This document shows positions 6,244 to 13,791 of a stretch of DNA of 14,858 nt, one piece after another. The number at the start of each line of letters is the position of its first letter. Within the stretch, counting starts at the first letter, position 1. This stretch comes from Streptomyces sp. (GTDB taxonomy: Bacteria; Actinomycetota; Actinomycetes; Streptomycetales; Streptomycetaceae). Under the pieces are notes generated by a model. That model saw only the letters and a list, made by a program, of their open reading frames with translations. It did no database searches and had not been told where the DNA came from. Made by a program: the position numbers and the translations under genes. The stretch is taken from positions 1-14,858 of the forward strand of contig DOWQ01000777.1 of NCBI GenBank assembly GCA_003519485.1. Reading direction: 5' to 3'.

Positions 6244-7432
6244 ATTGCGTTGTGACGGCGTCAACATGGAGACGATGCTGGACGCCTACCGCGCCGCCCA
6301 TCCCCAAGTCGCCCTGGAGGCCGTCACCCTCCAGTGGGGAGCGCCGTACTACACCAAGCTCGGCATGGCCGGTGCCGGCGGACGCGCCCCCGAGGTCGCC
6401 GCCCTCCACCTCGCCCGGCTGGCCGGGTTCGCGCCCGGCCGCCTCCTCGACCCGTTCGACCTCGGCCTGCTGGCCGACCACGGCATCACCGCCGAGGACT
6501 TCCCCGAGGACATCTGGCGGCGCGGGGCCGTGGACGGCGAGCAGTACGCCGTCCCGCTCGACACCCACCCGATGGTGCTGTTCTTCAACACCGAGGTGTG
6601 TGAGAAGGCCGGGCTCCTCACCGCCGGCAGGAAACTCAAACCGATCGAGGGGACGGCGGAGTTCACCGACGCCCTGCGCGCCGCCAGGAAGGTCACCGGG
6701 GAGCCCGGCGTCGTCTTCGAGACCCTCGGCTCCGACACCATCGGCCCCTGGCGGTTGTTCTCCACCTTCTACTCCCAGACCGGCGGCACGATCCTCGACG
6801 CCGGCGCCACCCGCATCACCATCGACGACGCCAAGGCGCTGCGCGTCCTGGAGTGGATGAAATCGCTCATCGACGACGGGCTCGCCGTCCCCCGCGTCGA
6901 TTACAACGGCACCGTCGGGGTCTTCAACACCGGGAAGACCGGCTTCTTCCTGAACGGCGAATGGGAGGTCAGCTCCTTCCTCACCACCGGGCTGCCGTTC
7001 TCCATGACCCGGATACCGAATCTCTTCGGTCGCGCCAGCGCGCAGGCAGACTGCCACTCCTTCGTGCTGCCCCACCAGGCGGGCCGCGGCGGCGACGGCA
7101 ACCGTGCCGCCCACGCCTTTGTCGCCTGGATGCTCAAACACACCGTCGAATGGGCCAAGGGCGGCCACGTCCCCGCCTATCTGCCCACCCTGGAGAAACC
7201 CGAGTACCTGGAGCTCGAACCGCAGTCCGCGTACCGGTCCGTCGTGGACGACGTCGCGCTCGACCCGCCCGCCTGGTTCGCCGGCTCCGCCTCCAGCATG
7301 TGGCTCGAACTGGGCGCCGTCTTCTCCGGGGTGCTCACCGGCTCCCGTACGCCGCGCGGCGCGCTCGTCGAGGCCAAGCACCGGCTGCAGCAGCTCCTCG
7401 ACACCCCGAACCCCTTCGGAGGCGAGGCATGA
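6200..7432 (+). CDS. ABC arabino-oligosaccharide solute-binding protein, 5'-truncated (no signal peptide)
   Basis: The 410-residue ORF is a family 1 extracellular solute-binding protein for sugars. The family body is intact from DGVNMETMLDAYRAAHP (residues 19-35) onward, through LQWGAPYYTKLGMAGAGGRAP, YAVPLDTHPMVLFFNTEV and FFLNGEWEVSSF, to the C-terminus. Family members start with a lipoprotein signal and lipobox cysteine of roughly 30-40 residues; here there is none. The reading frame opens with ATG 6200 inside a terminator-like hairpin, a stop lies in frame at 6185, and no frame upstream encodes a signal peptide. ATG 6266 is the next candidate and also lacks a ribosome site. As read, the product would stay in the cytoplasm. 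The stop overlaps the first permease start (ATGA). The binding target is inferred from the neighbouring arabinan genes. It may be a recently damaged gene. Confidence 0.85.
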   Translation: MSRAASRRGGAALDVLRCDGVNMETMLDAYRAAHPQVALEAVTLQWGAPYYTKLGMAGAGGRAPEVAALHLARLAGFAPGRLLDPFDLGLLADHGITAEDFPEDIWRRGAVDGEQYAVPLDTHPMVLFFNTEVCEKAGLLTAGRKLKPIEGTAEFTDALRAARKVTGEPGVVFETLGSDTIGPWRLFSTFYSQTGGTILDAGATRITIDDAKALRVLEWMKSLIDDGLAVPRVDYNGTVGVFNTGKTGFFLNGEWEVSSFLTTGLPFSMTRIPNLFGRASAQADCHSFVLPHQAGRGGDGNRAAHAFVAWMLKHTVEWAKGGHVPAYLPTLEKPEYLELEPQSAYRSVVDDVALDPPAWFAGSASSMWLELGAVFSGVLTGSRTPRGALVEAKHRLQQLLDTPNPFGGEA

Positions 7433-8400
7433 CCACCACCGCGGCCACTCCCGTTCCCGCGCCCGCCACCGCCGCCGAGGCCGCCGCCCGGCCGGGTGGC
7501 GGCGGTGTCCGGACCGTACGTCACCGGTGGACCGAGCACGGCCTGCTCTTCACCGCGCCCTTCCTCGTCGTCTACGCCCTCTTCCTGCTCTGGCCGCTGC
7601 TCTACGGCGTCAGGATGAGCCTCGGCGACGACAACATCGCCGGCACCGACGCCGAGTTCATCGGCTTGGACAACTACGCGGAGGCGCTGACCGACCCGAA
7701 CGTCTGGTCGTCCCTCTGGAACACCGTCTGGTTCACCGTCCTCAGCACCGTGCCGCTCGTCCTCACCGGCCTGCTGCTCGCGCTCCTCGCCCACCATCTG
7801 CGGGTGGTGCAGTGGCTGTGGCGGCTGTCCTGGTTCGCGCCGTTCCTGCTGCCGTCCGGCGTCGTCTGCCTGCTCTGGCTGTGGATGATCTACCCGTCCG
7901 ACTTCGGCCTGGCCGACCAGCTGTTGGCCTCCGCAGGCCTCGACCCCGGCATCGGCTGGCTCACGGACTCCCGCTACGCGATGCTCTCCGTCATCCTCAC
8001 CACCGTGTGGTGGACCGTCGGCTTCAACTTCCTGCTCTACCTCGCCGGACTCCAGTCCGTACCGCAGCACCTCTACGAAGCCGCCGAGATCGACGGCGCG
8101 GGGCCCTGGCAGCGGCTCTGGCACATCACCCTGCCGATGCTGCGCCGCACCACCGGGGTCGTGGTCGTCCTCCAGCTGCTCGCCTCGCTGAAGATCTTCG
8201 ATCAGGTCTACATCCTGACCGGCGGCGGCCCCGACGACTCCACCCGCCCGATCCTCCAGTACGTCTACCAGGCCGGTTTCACCGGCTACCGGATCGGCTA
8301 CGCCTCCGCCGTCTCGTACGTCTTCTTCGCCCTGATCGTCGTCGTCTCCCTGGTCCAGCTGCGGCTGTCCCGGCGTGCGAGTGAGGAGAAAGCCAAGTGA
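7429..8400 (+). CDS. ABC sugar transporter permease, MalF-like
   Basis: This 323-residue inner-membrane protein is a binding-protein-dependent sugar permease. The Ala/Pro-rich N-terminal tail (to about residue 30) is cytoplasmic. Hydrophobic segments lie near 38-60, 97-120, 132-155, 185-207, 243-255 and 293-312. The EAA loop that contacts the ATPase is present as EAAEIDGAGPWQRLWHITLP (217-236). The RGIYDQVY-type motif of this family is seen as LKIFDQVYILTGGGP (254-268). The start at 7429 overlaps the solute-binding gene stop, and GGAGG at 7418-7422 is six bases upstream. The reading frame is open far to the left, but that part lies inside the previous gene. It pairs with the next gene; no ATPase gene is present, so a shared one such as MsiK is presumed. 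Confidence 0.95.
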   Translation: MTTTAATPVPAPATAAEAAARPGGGGVRTVRHRWTEHGLLFTAPFLVVYALFLLWPLLYGVRMSLGDDNIAGTDAEFIGLDNYAEALTDPNVWSSLWNTVWFTVLSTVPLVLTGLLLALLAHHLRVVQWLWRLSWFAPFLLPSGVVCLLWLWMIYPSDFGLADQLLASAGLDPGIGWLTDSRYAMLSVILTTVWWTVGFNFLLYLAGLQSVPQHLYEAAEIDGAGPWQRLWHITLPMLRRTTGVVVVLQLLASLKIFDQVYILTGGGPDDSTRPILQYVYQAGFTGYRIGYASAVSYVFFALIVVVSLVQLRLSRRASEEKAK

Positions 8401-9254
8401 CCGCAGCCGATATCGCGGGGGGCCGCACCCCCCGGTGGACCCGCGGCCGGATCGCCATGTTCGTGGCGGCGCTCGTGCTCGTCGTGGCCTGGCTGCTGCC
8501 GCTCGCCTGGGCCGTGGCCACCTCCCTCAAGCCCGAGAGCGAGACCACCCGCACCCCGCTGGAGTGGATCGGCTCCACGGTCACCTTCGACGCCTACGGA
8601 AAGGTGTGGGAGTCCGGCGACCTGGCCCGCTGGATGTTCAACTCCGCCTACATCTCCGTCATGGCGACCCTGCTGACCGTCGCGTTCTGCGCCATGGCCG
8701 CGTACGGCTTCGCCCGCACCGAGTTCCGCGGCCGCAAGACCCTCTACGCGCTGGTGCTCGCCGGGATCATGGTGCCGCCGCAGGTGCTGATCGCCCCACT
8801 GTTCGCCGAGATGGTGCAGCTCCGGCTCGTGGACACCTACTGGGGCGTCATCCTGCCGCAGGTCGCGGTGCCCGCCATGGTCTTCATCCTGGTGAAGTTC
8901 TTCGACGGCGTGCCCCGCGAGCTGGAGGAGGCCGCGCTCTGCGACGGGGCCGGCCGCTGGCGGGTCTTCTGGCAGATCGTGCTGCCGCTGTCCCGGCCGG
9001 TGCTCGCAGCCGTGGCGATCTTCACCTTCATCTCGACCTGGAACAACTTCCTCTGGCCGTTCCTGGTCACCACCGACCCCGGGCTGATGACGCTGCCCGT
9101 CGGGCTCGTCAACGTCCAGTCGACGTACGGCGTGCGCTATGCCCAGGTGATGGCCTCGCTGATCATCGCGGGGCTGCCGCTGCTCGTCGTCTTCGCGATC
9201 TTCCAGCGCCAGATCGTCCAGGGGGTCGCCCACACGGGCCTCGCCGGGCAGTGA
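8397..9254 (+). CDS. ABC sugar transporter permease, MalG-like
   Basis: This 285-residue protein is the second sugar permease. Hydrophobic segments lie near 18-41, 80-104, 115-135, 150-168, 198-218 and 251-271. The EAA loop reads EEAALCDGAGRWRVFWQIVLP (177-197), and the family motif FTFISTWNNFLWPF follows at about 208-221. The GTG start overlaps the previous stop as GTGA and has GAGGAG at 8383-8388, eight bases upstream, so the two permeases are translationally coupled and made in equal amounts. It forms the membrane channel with the MalF-like partner. Substrate specificity comes from the solute-binding protein, which is defective as read here. Confidence 0.95.
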   Translation: MTAADIAGGRTPRWTRGRIAMFVAALVLVVAWLLPLAWAVATSLKPESETTRTPLEWIGSTVTFDAYGKVWESGDLARWMFNSAYISVMATLLTVAFCAMAAYGFARTEFRGRKTLYALVLAGIMVPPQVLIAPLFAEMVQLRLVDTYWGVILPQVAVPAMVFILVKFFDGVPRELEEAALCDGAGRWRVFWQIVLPLSRPVLAAVAIFTFISTWNNFLWPFLVTTDPGLMTLPVGLVNVQSTYGVRYAQVMASLIIAGLPLLVVFAIFQRQIVQGVAHTGLAGQ

Positions 9255-9286
9255 GGGCCGGCGTGGCTCCTGAAGCTCCTCGACCC

Positions 9287-9320
9287 CGCTCAACGCGCCT
9301 GCCCGCTCAACGCTCCTGCC
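9287..9320. repeat. 17-base tandem duplication before the GH43 endo-arabinanase gene
   Basis: CGCTCAACGCGCCTGCC at 9287-9303 is followed directly by CGCTCAACGCTCCTGCC at 9304-9320, with one mismatch. It lies in the 153-base gap between the second permease and the arabinanase gene. Confidence 0.6.
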
Positions 9321-9345
9321 CGGTCGAACGGTCCCACCGCGCAAC

Positions 9346-9389
9346 CACCCCCACCGTACTCACCCCCACCACCCGCATTCACCCCCACC
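9346..9389. repeat. Three copies of CACCCCCACC
   Basis: Exact copies lie at 9346-9355, 9361-9370 and 9380-9389, ending just before the AAAGGA ribosome site of the arabinanase gene. This C-rich, G-poor leader should be unstructured in RNA. Confidence 0.5.
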
Positions 9390-9407
9390 GTGAAAGGACG
9401 GCCCCCC

Positions 9408-10370
9408 ATGAGCCGCCTCCGGAGCACGTTGCCCGTCCTGCCAGCAGCCCTGCTGCTGGCCCTCCTGCCGTCCAGCGCCGCCGCCTATCCCAACCCCGGA
9501 GTGGTGACCGGCGACGTGGTCGTGCACGACCCGTCGATGGTCAGGACGCCGAGCGGCTACGTCCTCTACTCCACCCACGGCGGCCTGGAGGCCCGCACCT
9601 CCACCGACCGCACCCACTTCACCCGCTCCGGCTCGGCCTTCACCAGCCCGCCCACCTGGTGGTCCGGCTACTCCGCGGACCGGGATCCCTGGGCGCCCGA
9701 CATCTCCCGGCACAGCGGCACCTACTGGATGTACTACGCCGTCTCCTCCTTCGGCTCCAACCACTCCGCCATCGGCCTGGCCACCAGCCCCACCGGCCGG
9801 CCCGGCAGCTGGACCGACCGCGGGATCGTCCACAGCACCGACACCGACGACAACCACAACGCCATCGACCCCAACCTCCTCGTCGACAGCGACGGCACCT
9901 GGTGGCTGAGCTTCGGCTCCTACTGGACCGGCATCAAGATGGTCCGACTCGACCCCGCCACCGGCAAGCTGCACAGCGACCGCACCGTGCACAGCCTCGC
10001 GACCCGCCCGGACGAGCCGTACGCCGTGGAGGCCCCGCAGATCGTCGAACGCGAGGGCTACTACTACCTCTTCGCCTCGTACGACCGCTGCTGCGCGGGC
10101 ACCGACAGTACCTACAAGATCAAGGTCGGCCGCTCCACCAGCCCCACGGGTCCGTACACGGACCGGAACGGCGTCCGGATGACGGACGGCGGCGGCACGC
10201 CCGTCCTGGAGACCCACGGCCGGTACATCGGCCCCGGCGGCCAGTCCGTCATGCGGGACAGCGACGGGCACGTGCTCGTTTACCACTACTACGACCGTGA
10301 CGACGGCGGCACGCCCAAGCTCGGCATCAACCTGCTGAGCTGGAGCGGCGGCTGGCCCAAAGCGTACTGA
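9408..10370 (+). CDS. Secreted GH43 arabinan endo-1,5-alpha-L-arabinanase
   Basis: This 320-residue protein starts with a Sec signal peptide: basic RLR, hydrophobic core PVLPAALLLALL, and likely cleavage after AAA at residue 26. The mature part is a single five-bladed GH43 domain. The three acidic catalytic residues are visible: Asp41 in VVHDPSMVR (base), Asp154 in NAIDPNLL (pKa modulator) and Glu208 in YAVEAPQIV (acid). WAPDIS at 95-100 and FASYDRCCAGTDSTYKIKVG near 222-241 point to the endo-arabinanase subgroup (GH43 subfamily 5). It should cut alpha-1,5-linked arabinan outside the cell into oligosaccharides for the importer. ATG 9408 is chosen over GTG 9390 because it places AAAGGA nine bases upstream and gives a normal signal peptide. 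It lies 153 bases after the permeases and ends before a strong hairpin. Confidence 0.93.
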   Translation: MSRLRSTLPVLPAALLLALLPSSAAAYPNPGVVTGDVVVHDPSMVRTPSGYVLYSTHGGLEARTSTDRTHFTRSGSAFTSPPTWWSGYSADRDPWAPDISRHSGTYWMYYAVSSFGSNHSAIGLATSPTGRPGSWTDRGIVHSTDTDDNHNAIDPNLLVDSDGTWWLSFGSYWTGIKMVRLDPATGKLHSDRTVHSLATRPDEPYAVEAPQIVEREGYYYLFASYDRCCAGTDSTYKIKVGRSTSPTGPYTDRNGVRMTDGGGTPVLETHGRYIGPGGQSVMRDSDGHVLVYHYYDRDDGGTPKLGINLLSWSGGWPKAY

Positions 10371-10400
10371 CCGGCCTCCCGGGCCCCGGCCTCCCGGGCC
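10371..10400. repeat. Perfect 15-base tandem repeat after the endo-arabinanase gene
   Basis: CCGGCCTCCCGGGCC occurs at 10371-10385 and again at 10386-10400, starting on the base after the stop codon. The second copy provides part of the left arm of the terminator hairpin. Confidence 0.7.
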
Positions 10401-10419
10401 CCGTACAGCCGGGGCCCGG
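10394..10419 (+). terminator. Hairpin after the endo-arabinanase gene
   Basis: A perfect 10-base stem, CCGGGCCCCG paired with CGGGGCCCGG, encloses a six-base loop (TACAGC). It begins 24 bases after the stop codon and has no T tract. It may end or attenuate transcription before the GH51 gene. Confidence 0.65.
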
Positions 10420-10535
10420 ACCCGGCTGCTCCCGAACCCTGCTTCCGACCCGGCTCGGGGACCGCGCGCCCGAGCGCCGCGCGCGCCCCGGAACCGTTCC
10501 GCAACCGCCTCCGTATCCGTATCCGAAAGGCACCC

Positions 10536-12086
10536 ATGACCGACAGCACGGCCCGCACCGACGGCACAGCCCGCACGGACAACGCCGCCCGCACGGCCCG
10601 CTTCACGCTCGACCCCGCCTTCGCCGTCGGCGAGGTGAACCCGCGTCTCTTCGGCTCCTTCGTCGAACACCTCGGCCGCTGCGTGTACACCGGCATCCAC
10701 GAGCCCGGCCACCCGGCCGCCGACGAGGCCGGGCTGCGCACGGACGTCCTCGACCTGATCCGCGAACTCGGCGTCACCGCCATCCGCTACCCCGGCGGCA
10801 ACTTCGTCTCCGGCTACAAGTGGGAGGACGGCACCGGCCCGGTGGAGGGCCGGCCGCGCCGCCTCGACCTCGCCTGGCGGTCCACCGAGACCAACCGCTT
10901 CGGCCTCGCCGAGTACATGGACTTTGTCGCCAAGGCCGGCGGCGAGCCCATGATGGCCGTCAACCTCGGCACCCGCGGCGTCGCCGAGGCGCTCGAACTC
11001 CAGGAGTACGCCAACCACCCCGGCGGCACCGAGCTGTCCGAGCGCCGCGTCGCGCACGGCGGCAAGGAGCCGTACGGCATCCGCCTCTGGTGCCTCGGCA
11101 ACGAGATGGACGGCCCCTGGCAGACCGGCCACAAGACCGCCGGGGAGTACGGCCGGCTCGCCGCCGAGACCGCCCGCGCCATGCGCCAGATCGACCCGGA
11201 CGTCGAGCTCGTCGCCTGCGGCAGCTCCAGCCGTGCCATGCCGACCTTCGCCGCGTGGGAGGCCACCGTCCTCGCGGAGACGTACGACCTGGTCGACCAC
11301 ATCTCCCTGCACGCCTACTACGAGGAGCTGGACGGCGACCGCGACTCGTTCCTCGCCTCCGCCGTCGACATGGAGGCGTTCATCGACAGCGTCGTCGCGA
11401 CCTGCGACCACGTCGGCGCCCGGCTCAAGTCCGGGAAGCGGATCGACCTCTCCTTCGACGAGTGGAACGTCTGGTACCAGTCCCGCTTCCACGACCAGGA
11501 GCCCGGCAACTGGGAGGAGGCGCCCCGGCTCCTGGAGGACAACTACACCGTCACCGACGCCGTCGTCTTCGGCTCGCTGCTCATCGCGCTGCTGCGGCAC
11601 GCGGACCGGGTGACCGTCGCCTGTCTCGCCCAGCTCGTCAACGTCATCGCCCCGATCATGACCGAGCCAGGCGGGCCCGCCTGGCGGCAGACCACCTTCT
11701 TCCCCTTCTCGCAGGCGTCGCGGTACGGCCGCGGCCGGGTCCTCCGGGTCAACCCCGGCGGCCCGACGTACGACACGGCGAAGTACGGCGAGGTGCCGCT
11801 GCTGCACGCCACGGCGACCGTGGACGAGGCGACCGGCGCCGTCACCGTCTTCGCGGTCAACCGGGGCCGGAACGAGCCGCTGCCGCTGGAGATCTCGCTG
11901 CACGGGCTGTCCGTGAGCCGGGTCGCCGAGCACAGCGTGCTGTCCGACGCCGATCCGGAGGCGAGCAACACCCTGGCCGACCCCGAGCGGGTCACCCCGC
12001 ACCCGGGCGACGGCACGGTGCTCGAGGGCGGCACCCTCCGGGCCACGCTCGAACCGCTCTCCTGGAACGTCATCCGGCTGACCTGA
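10536..12086 (+). CDS. Intracellular GH51 alpha-L-arabinofuranosidase
   Basis: This 516-residue enzyme removes terminal alpha-L-arabinofuranosyl units by a retaining mechanism. The TIM-barrel starts after residue 20 with RFTLDPAFAVGEVNPRLFG and SFVEHLGRCVYTGI, both family hallmarks. The acid/base is Glu190 in CLGNEMDGPWQ and the nucleophile is Glu309 in SFDEWNVWY. The C-terminal part from about 390 forms the beta-sandwich. There is no signal peptide, so it acts on imported arabino-oligosaccharides. Residues 5-22 are three six-residue repeats (TARTDG, TARTDN, AARTAR), an extension ahead of the normal family start. GAAAGG at 10525-10530 is five bases before the ATG, and no later start fits. It lies 165 bases after the endo-arabinanase gene, beyond a hairpin. 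Identification is firm. Confidence 0.96.
   Translation: MTDSTARTDGTARTDNAARTARFTLDPAFAVGEVNPRLFGSFVEHLGRCVYTGIHEPGHPAADEAGLRTDVLDLIRELGVTAIRYPGGNFVSGYKWEDGTGPVEGRPRRLDLAWRSTETNRFGLAEYMDFVAKAGGEPMMAVNLGTRGVAEALELQEYANHPGGTELSERRVAHGGKEPYGIRLWCLGNEMDGPWQTGHKTAGEYGRLAAETARAMRQIDPDVELVACGSSSRAMPTFAAWEATVLAETYDLVDHISLHAYYEELDGDRDSFLASAVDMEAFIDSVVATCDHVGARLKSGKRIDLSFDEWNVWYQSRFHDQEPGNWEEAPRLLEDNYTVTDAVVFGSLLIALLRHADRVTVACLAQLVNVIAPIMTEPGGPAWRQTTFFPFSQASRYGRGRVLRVNPGGPTYDTAKYGEVPLLHATATVDEATGAVTVFAVNRGRNEPLPLEISLHGLSVSRVAEHSVLSDADPEASNTLADPERVTPHPGDGTVLEGGTLRATLEPLSWNVIRLT
10548..10601 (+). repeat. 18-base coding minisatellite at the 5' end of the GH51 gene
   Basis: Three 18-base units with matching codons encode TARTDG, TARTDN and AARTAR. 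They extend the enzyme by about 18 residues ahead of its conserved core, presumably by slippage. Confidence 0.6.
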
Positions 12087-12159
12087 ACCACGAATCGACG
12101 AAGTCCCCCGCCCCCGCCCCCGCTACCGCGCCCGCCCCCGACACCGAACGGATCCCCCC

Positions 12160-13695
12160 ATGTCCCGCTTACCCTCCTGGGCCGCGGCCCTGGCCGCCGC
12201 GCTGCTGGCGGCGCTGCTGACCACCGCCCCGCAGCCGTCGGCCGCTGCGACGCCCTCGGCCGCCACCGGTACGGCCACCCGTACGGCCGGCTCCACCGCC
12301 GCGGCCGAGGGCCGCCCCTACACCAACCCCGTCAAGGCGCAGAAGGGCGCCGACCCCTGGATCCGGTACCACGACGGCAACTACTACCTGATCAGCACGT
12401 CGTGGACGTCCGAGCTCACCATGCGCAAGTCACCCACCCTGGCCGGGCTGTCCACCGCGCCCAGCGTCCAGGTGTGGACGGACACCGACGCCGCCCGCTG
12501 CTGCAACATGTGGGCGCCCGAGATGCACCATCGGGACGGCCGCTGGTACCTCTACTACACCGCCGGCCAGGGCATCGAGGACTACGGCCCCACCCAGCGG
12601 CTGCATGTCCTGGAGAGCGCCGGCTCCGACCCGATGGGCCCGTACACGTATAAGGCCCGGCTCAGCCACCCGAGCCTGGACGGCTGGCTCATCGACGGCA
12701 GTCTGCTGGAGCTGAACGGCAGGCTCCACCTGCTCGCCAGCGCCTTCACCGAGGGCGGCACGCAGAATCTCGTCATCGCGCCGATGAGCGATCCGTACAC
12801 GGTCAGCGGCGCGTTCCGCACCCTCTCCACCCCGACGTACGACTGGGAACGGCAGGGCAATCCCGTCAACGAGGGGCCCGAGGTGCTCCAGCGCGACGGC
12901 CGGACCTTCGTCATCTACTCCGCCAGCGCCTGCCACACCCCGGACTACAAGCTGGGACAGCTGGAGTTCACCGGCAAAGATCCGCTCAGCGCCTCCTCCT
13001 GGACGAAGAAGCCGCAGCCCGTCTTCCGGCGCAGCGACGCCAACGGCGTCTACGGGCCGGGCCACAACGGCTTCTTCAGCTCGCCCGACGGCACCGAGAG
13101 CTGGATCGTGTACCACGCCAACGACGACACCGGCGACGGATGCAGCAACGCCCGGACCGCCCGCGCCCAGAAGTTCACCTGGAACGCCGACGGCACCCCG
13201 GACCTCGGCACCCCGGTCCGGCTGGGCACGACGCTGCCGGGCCCGTCGGGCGAGTCGGCCGTCACCCCGTCCTCGTACACCCTCGTCAACCGGAACAGCG
13301 GCAAATGCCTGGAGGTCGCGGACGGATCCACGGCCGACGGGGCGGACGTACGGCAGTGGAGCTGCAACGGCGCCGACGCGCAGAAGTGGCGGATGGAGGA
13401 CCTCGGCGACGACACCAGCCGGCTGGTGAACGTCGCCGGCGGCAAGGTGCTCGACACGGCCGACTGCTCGGCCGAGGACGGCGCCGACCTGCGCCAGTGG
13501 TCCTGGCTGGACAACAGCTGCCAGCGCTTCCGCTTCGCCGTCACGGACACCGGTGGCTGGGTCCGCCTGGTCAGCGCGGCCAGCGGCAAGGTCGCGGACG
13601 TGACCGACTGCTCCAGGGCCGACGGCGCGAACGTCCGCCAGTGGACCTGGCTGGACAACCCCTGCCAGCAATGGCGCCTCGAACCGGCGGGCTGA
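12160..13695 (+). CDS. Secreted GH43 exo-1,5-alpha-L-arabinofuranosidase with ricin-type (CBM13-like) domain
   Basis: This 511-residue protein has a signal peptide (core AAALAAALLAALL, cleavage near residue 30) and a Thr/Ala linker to about 50. The GH43 domain runs from about 53 to 360, with Asp65 in KGADPWIRY, Asp179 in WLIDGSLL and Glu238 in PVNEGPEV as catalytic acids. Phrases such as TSWTSELTMRKSPTLAGLST and YDWERQGNPVNEGPE match, from memory, the exo-arabinofuranosidase subgroup (subfamily 26). A beta-trefoil lectin domain follows at 373-507, with three repeats and Q-x-W/F motifs at 408-410, 455-457 and 503-505. It should release arabinose from arabinan outside the cell. Codon 4 is TTA, the only leucine TTA I found, implying bldA-tRNA dependence. 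The ribosome site is weak (ACGGA, seven bases upstream). Confidence 0.94.
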   Translation: MSRLPSWAAALAAALLAALLTTAPQPSAAATPSAATGTATRTAGSTAAAEGRPYTNPVKAQKGADPWIRYHDGNYYLISTSWTSELTMRKSPTLAGLSTAPSVQVWTDTDAARCCNMWAPEMHHRDGRWYLYYTAGQGIEDYGPTQRLHVLESAGSDPMGPYTYKARLSHPSLDGWLIDGSLLELNGRLHLLASAFTEGGTQNLVIAPMSDPYTVSGAFRTLSTPTYDWERQGNPVNEGPEVLQRDGRTFVIYSASACHTPDYKLGQLEFTGKDPLSASSWTKKPQPVFRRSDANGVYGPGHNGFFSSPDGTESWIVYHANDDTGDGCSNARTARAQKFTWNADGTPDLGTPVRLGTTLPGPSGESAVTPSSYTLVNRNSGKCLEVADGSTADGADVRQWSCNGADAQKWRMEDLGDDTSRLVNVAGGKVLDTADCSAEDGADLRQWSWLDNSCQRFRFAVTDTGGWVRLVSAASGKVADVTDCSRADGANVRQWTWLDNPCQQWRLEPAG

Positions 13696-13741
13696 CACCG
13701 CGCCCACGGGCTGCCCGCTTCGTAACCGACCGCTCCGGGAC

Positions 13742-13762
13742 GGTGCCGCCGGCAGCGGCACC
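13742..13762. terminator. Hairpin between convergent genes
   Basis: GGTGCCGC pairs perfectly with GCGGCACC across a five-base loop (CGGCA). It lies between the ends of the arabinofuranosidase and methyltransferase genes and could stop transcription from both sides. There is no T tract. Confidence 0.5.
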
Positions 13763-13791
13763 CGGCCCGCCCAGGATTCCGCCGTTGGCCG

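Noticed and set aside
6253..6263. Palindrome TGACGGCGTCA as a regulatory site
   Set aside because: It falls within codons for the conserved DGVN stretch and is probably coincidental.
6853..7428. Upstream extension of the first permease frame
   Set aside because: It lies wholly within the solute-binding gene, encodes Arg-rich non-family sequence, and a good ribosome site and ATGA overlap mark the start at 7429.
9360..12002. 880-residue - strand open frame opposite the GH43 and GH51 genes
   Set aside because: The + strand genes have clear catalytic motifs. The long antisense frame is expected from high GC content.
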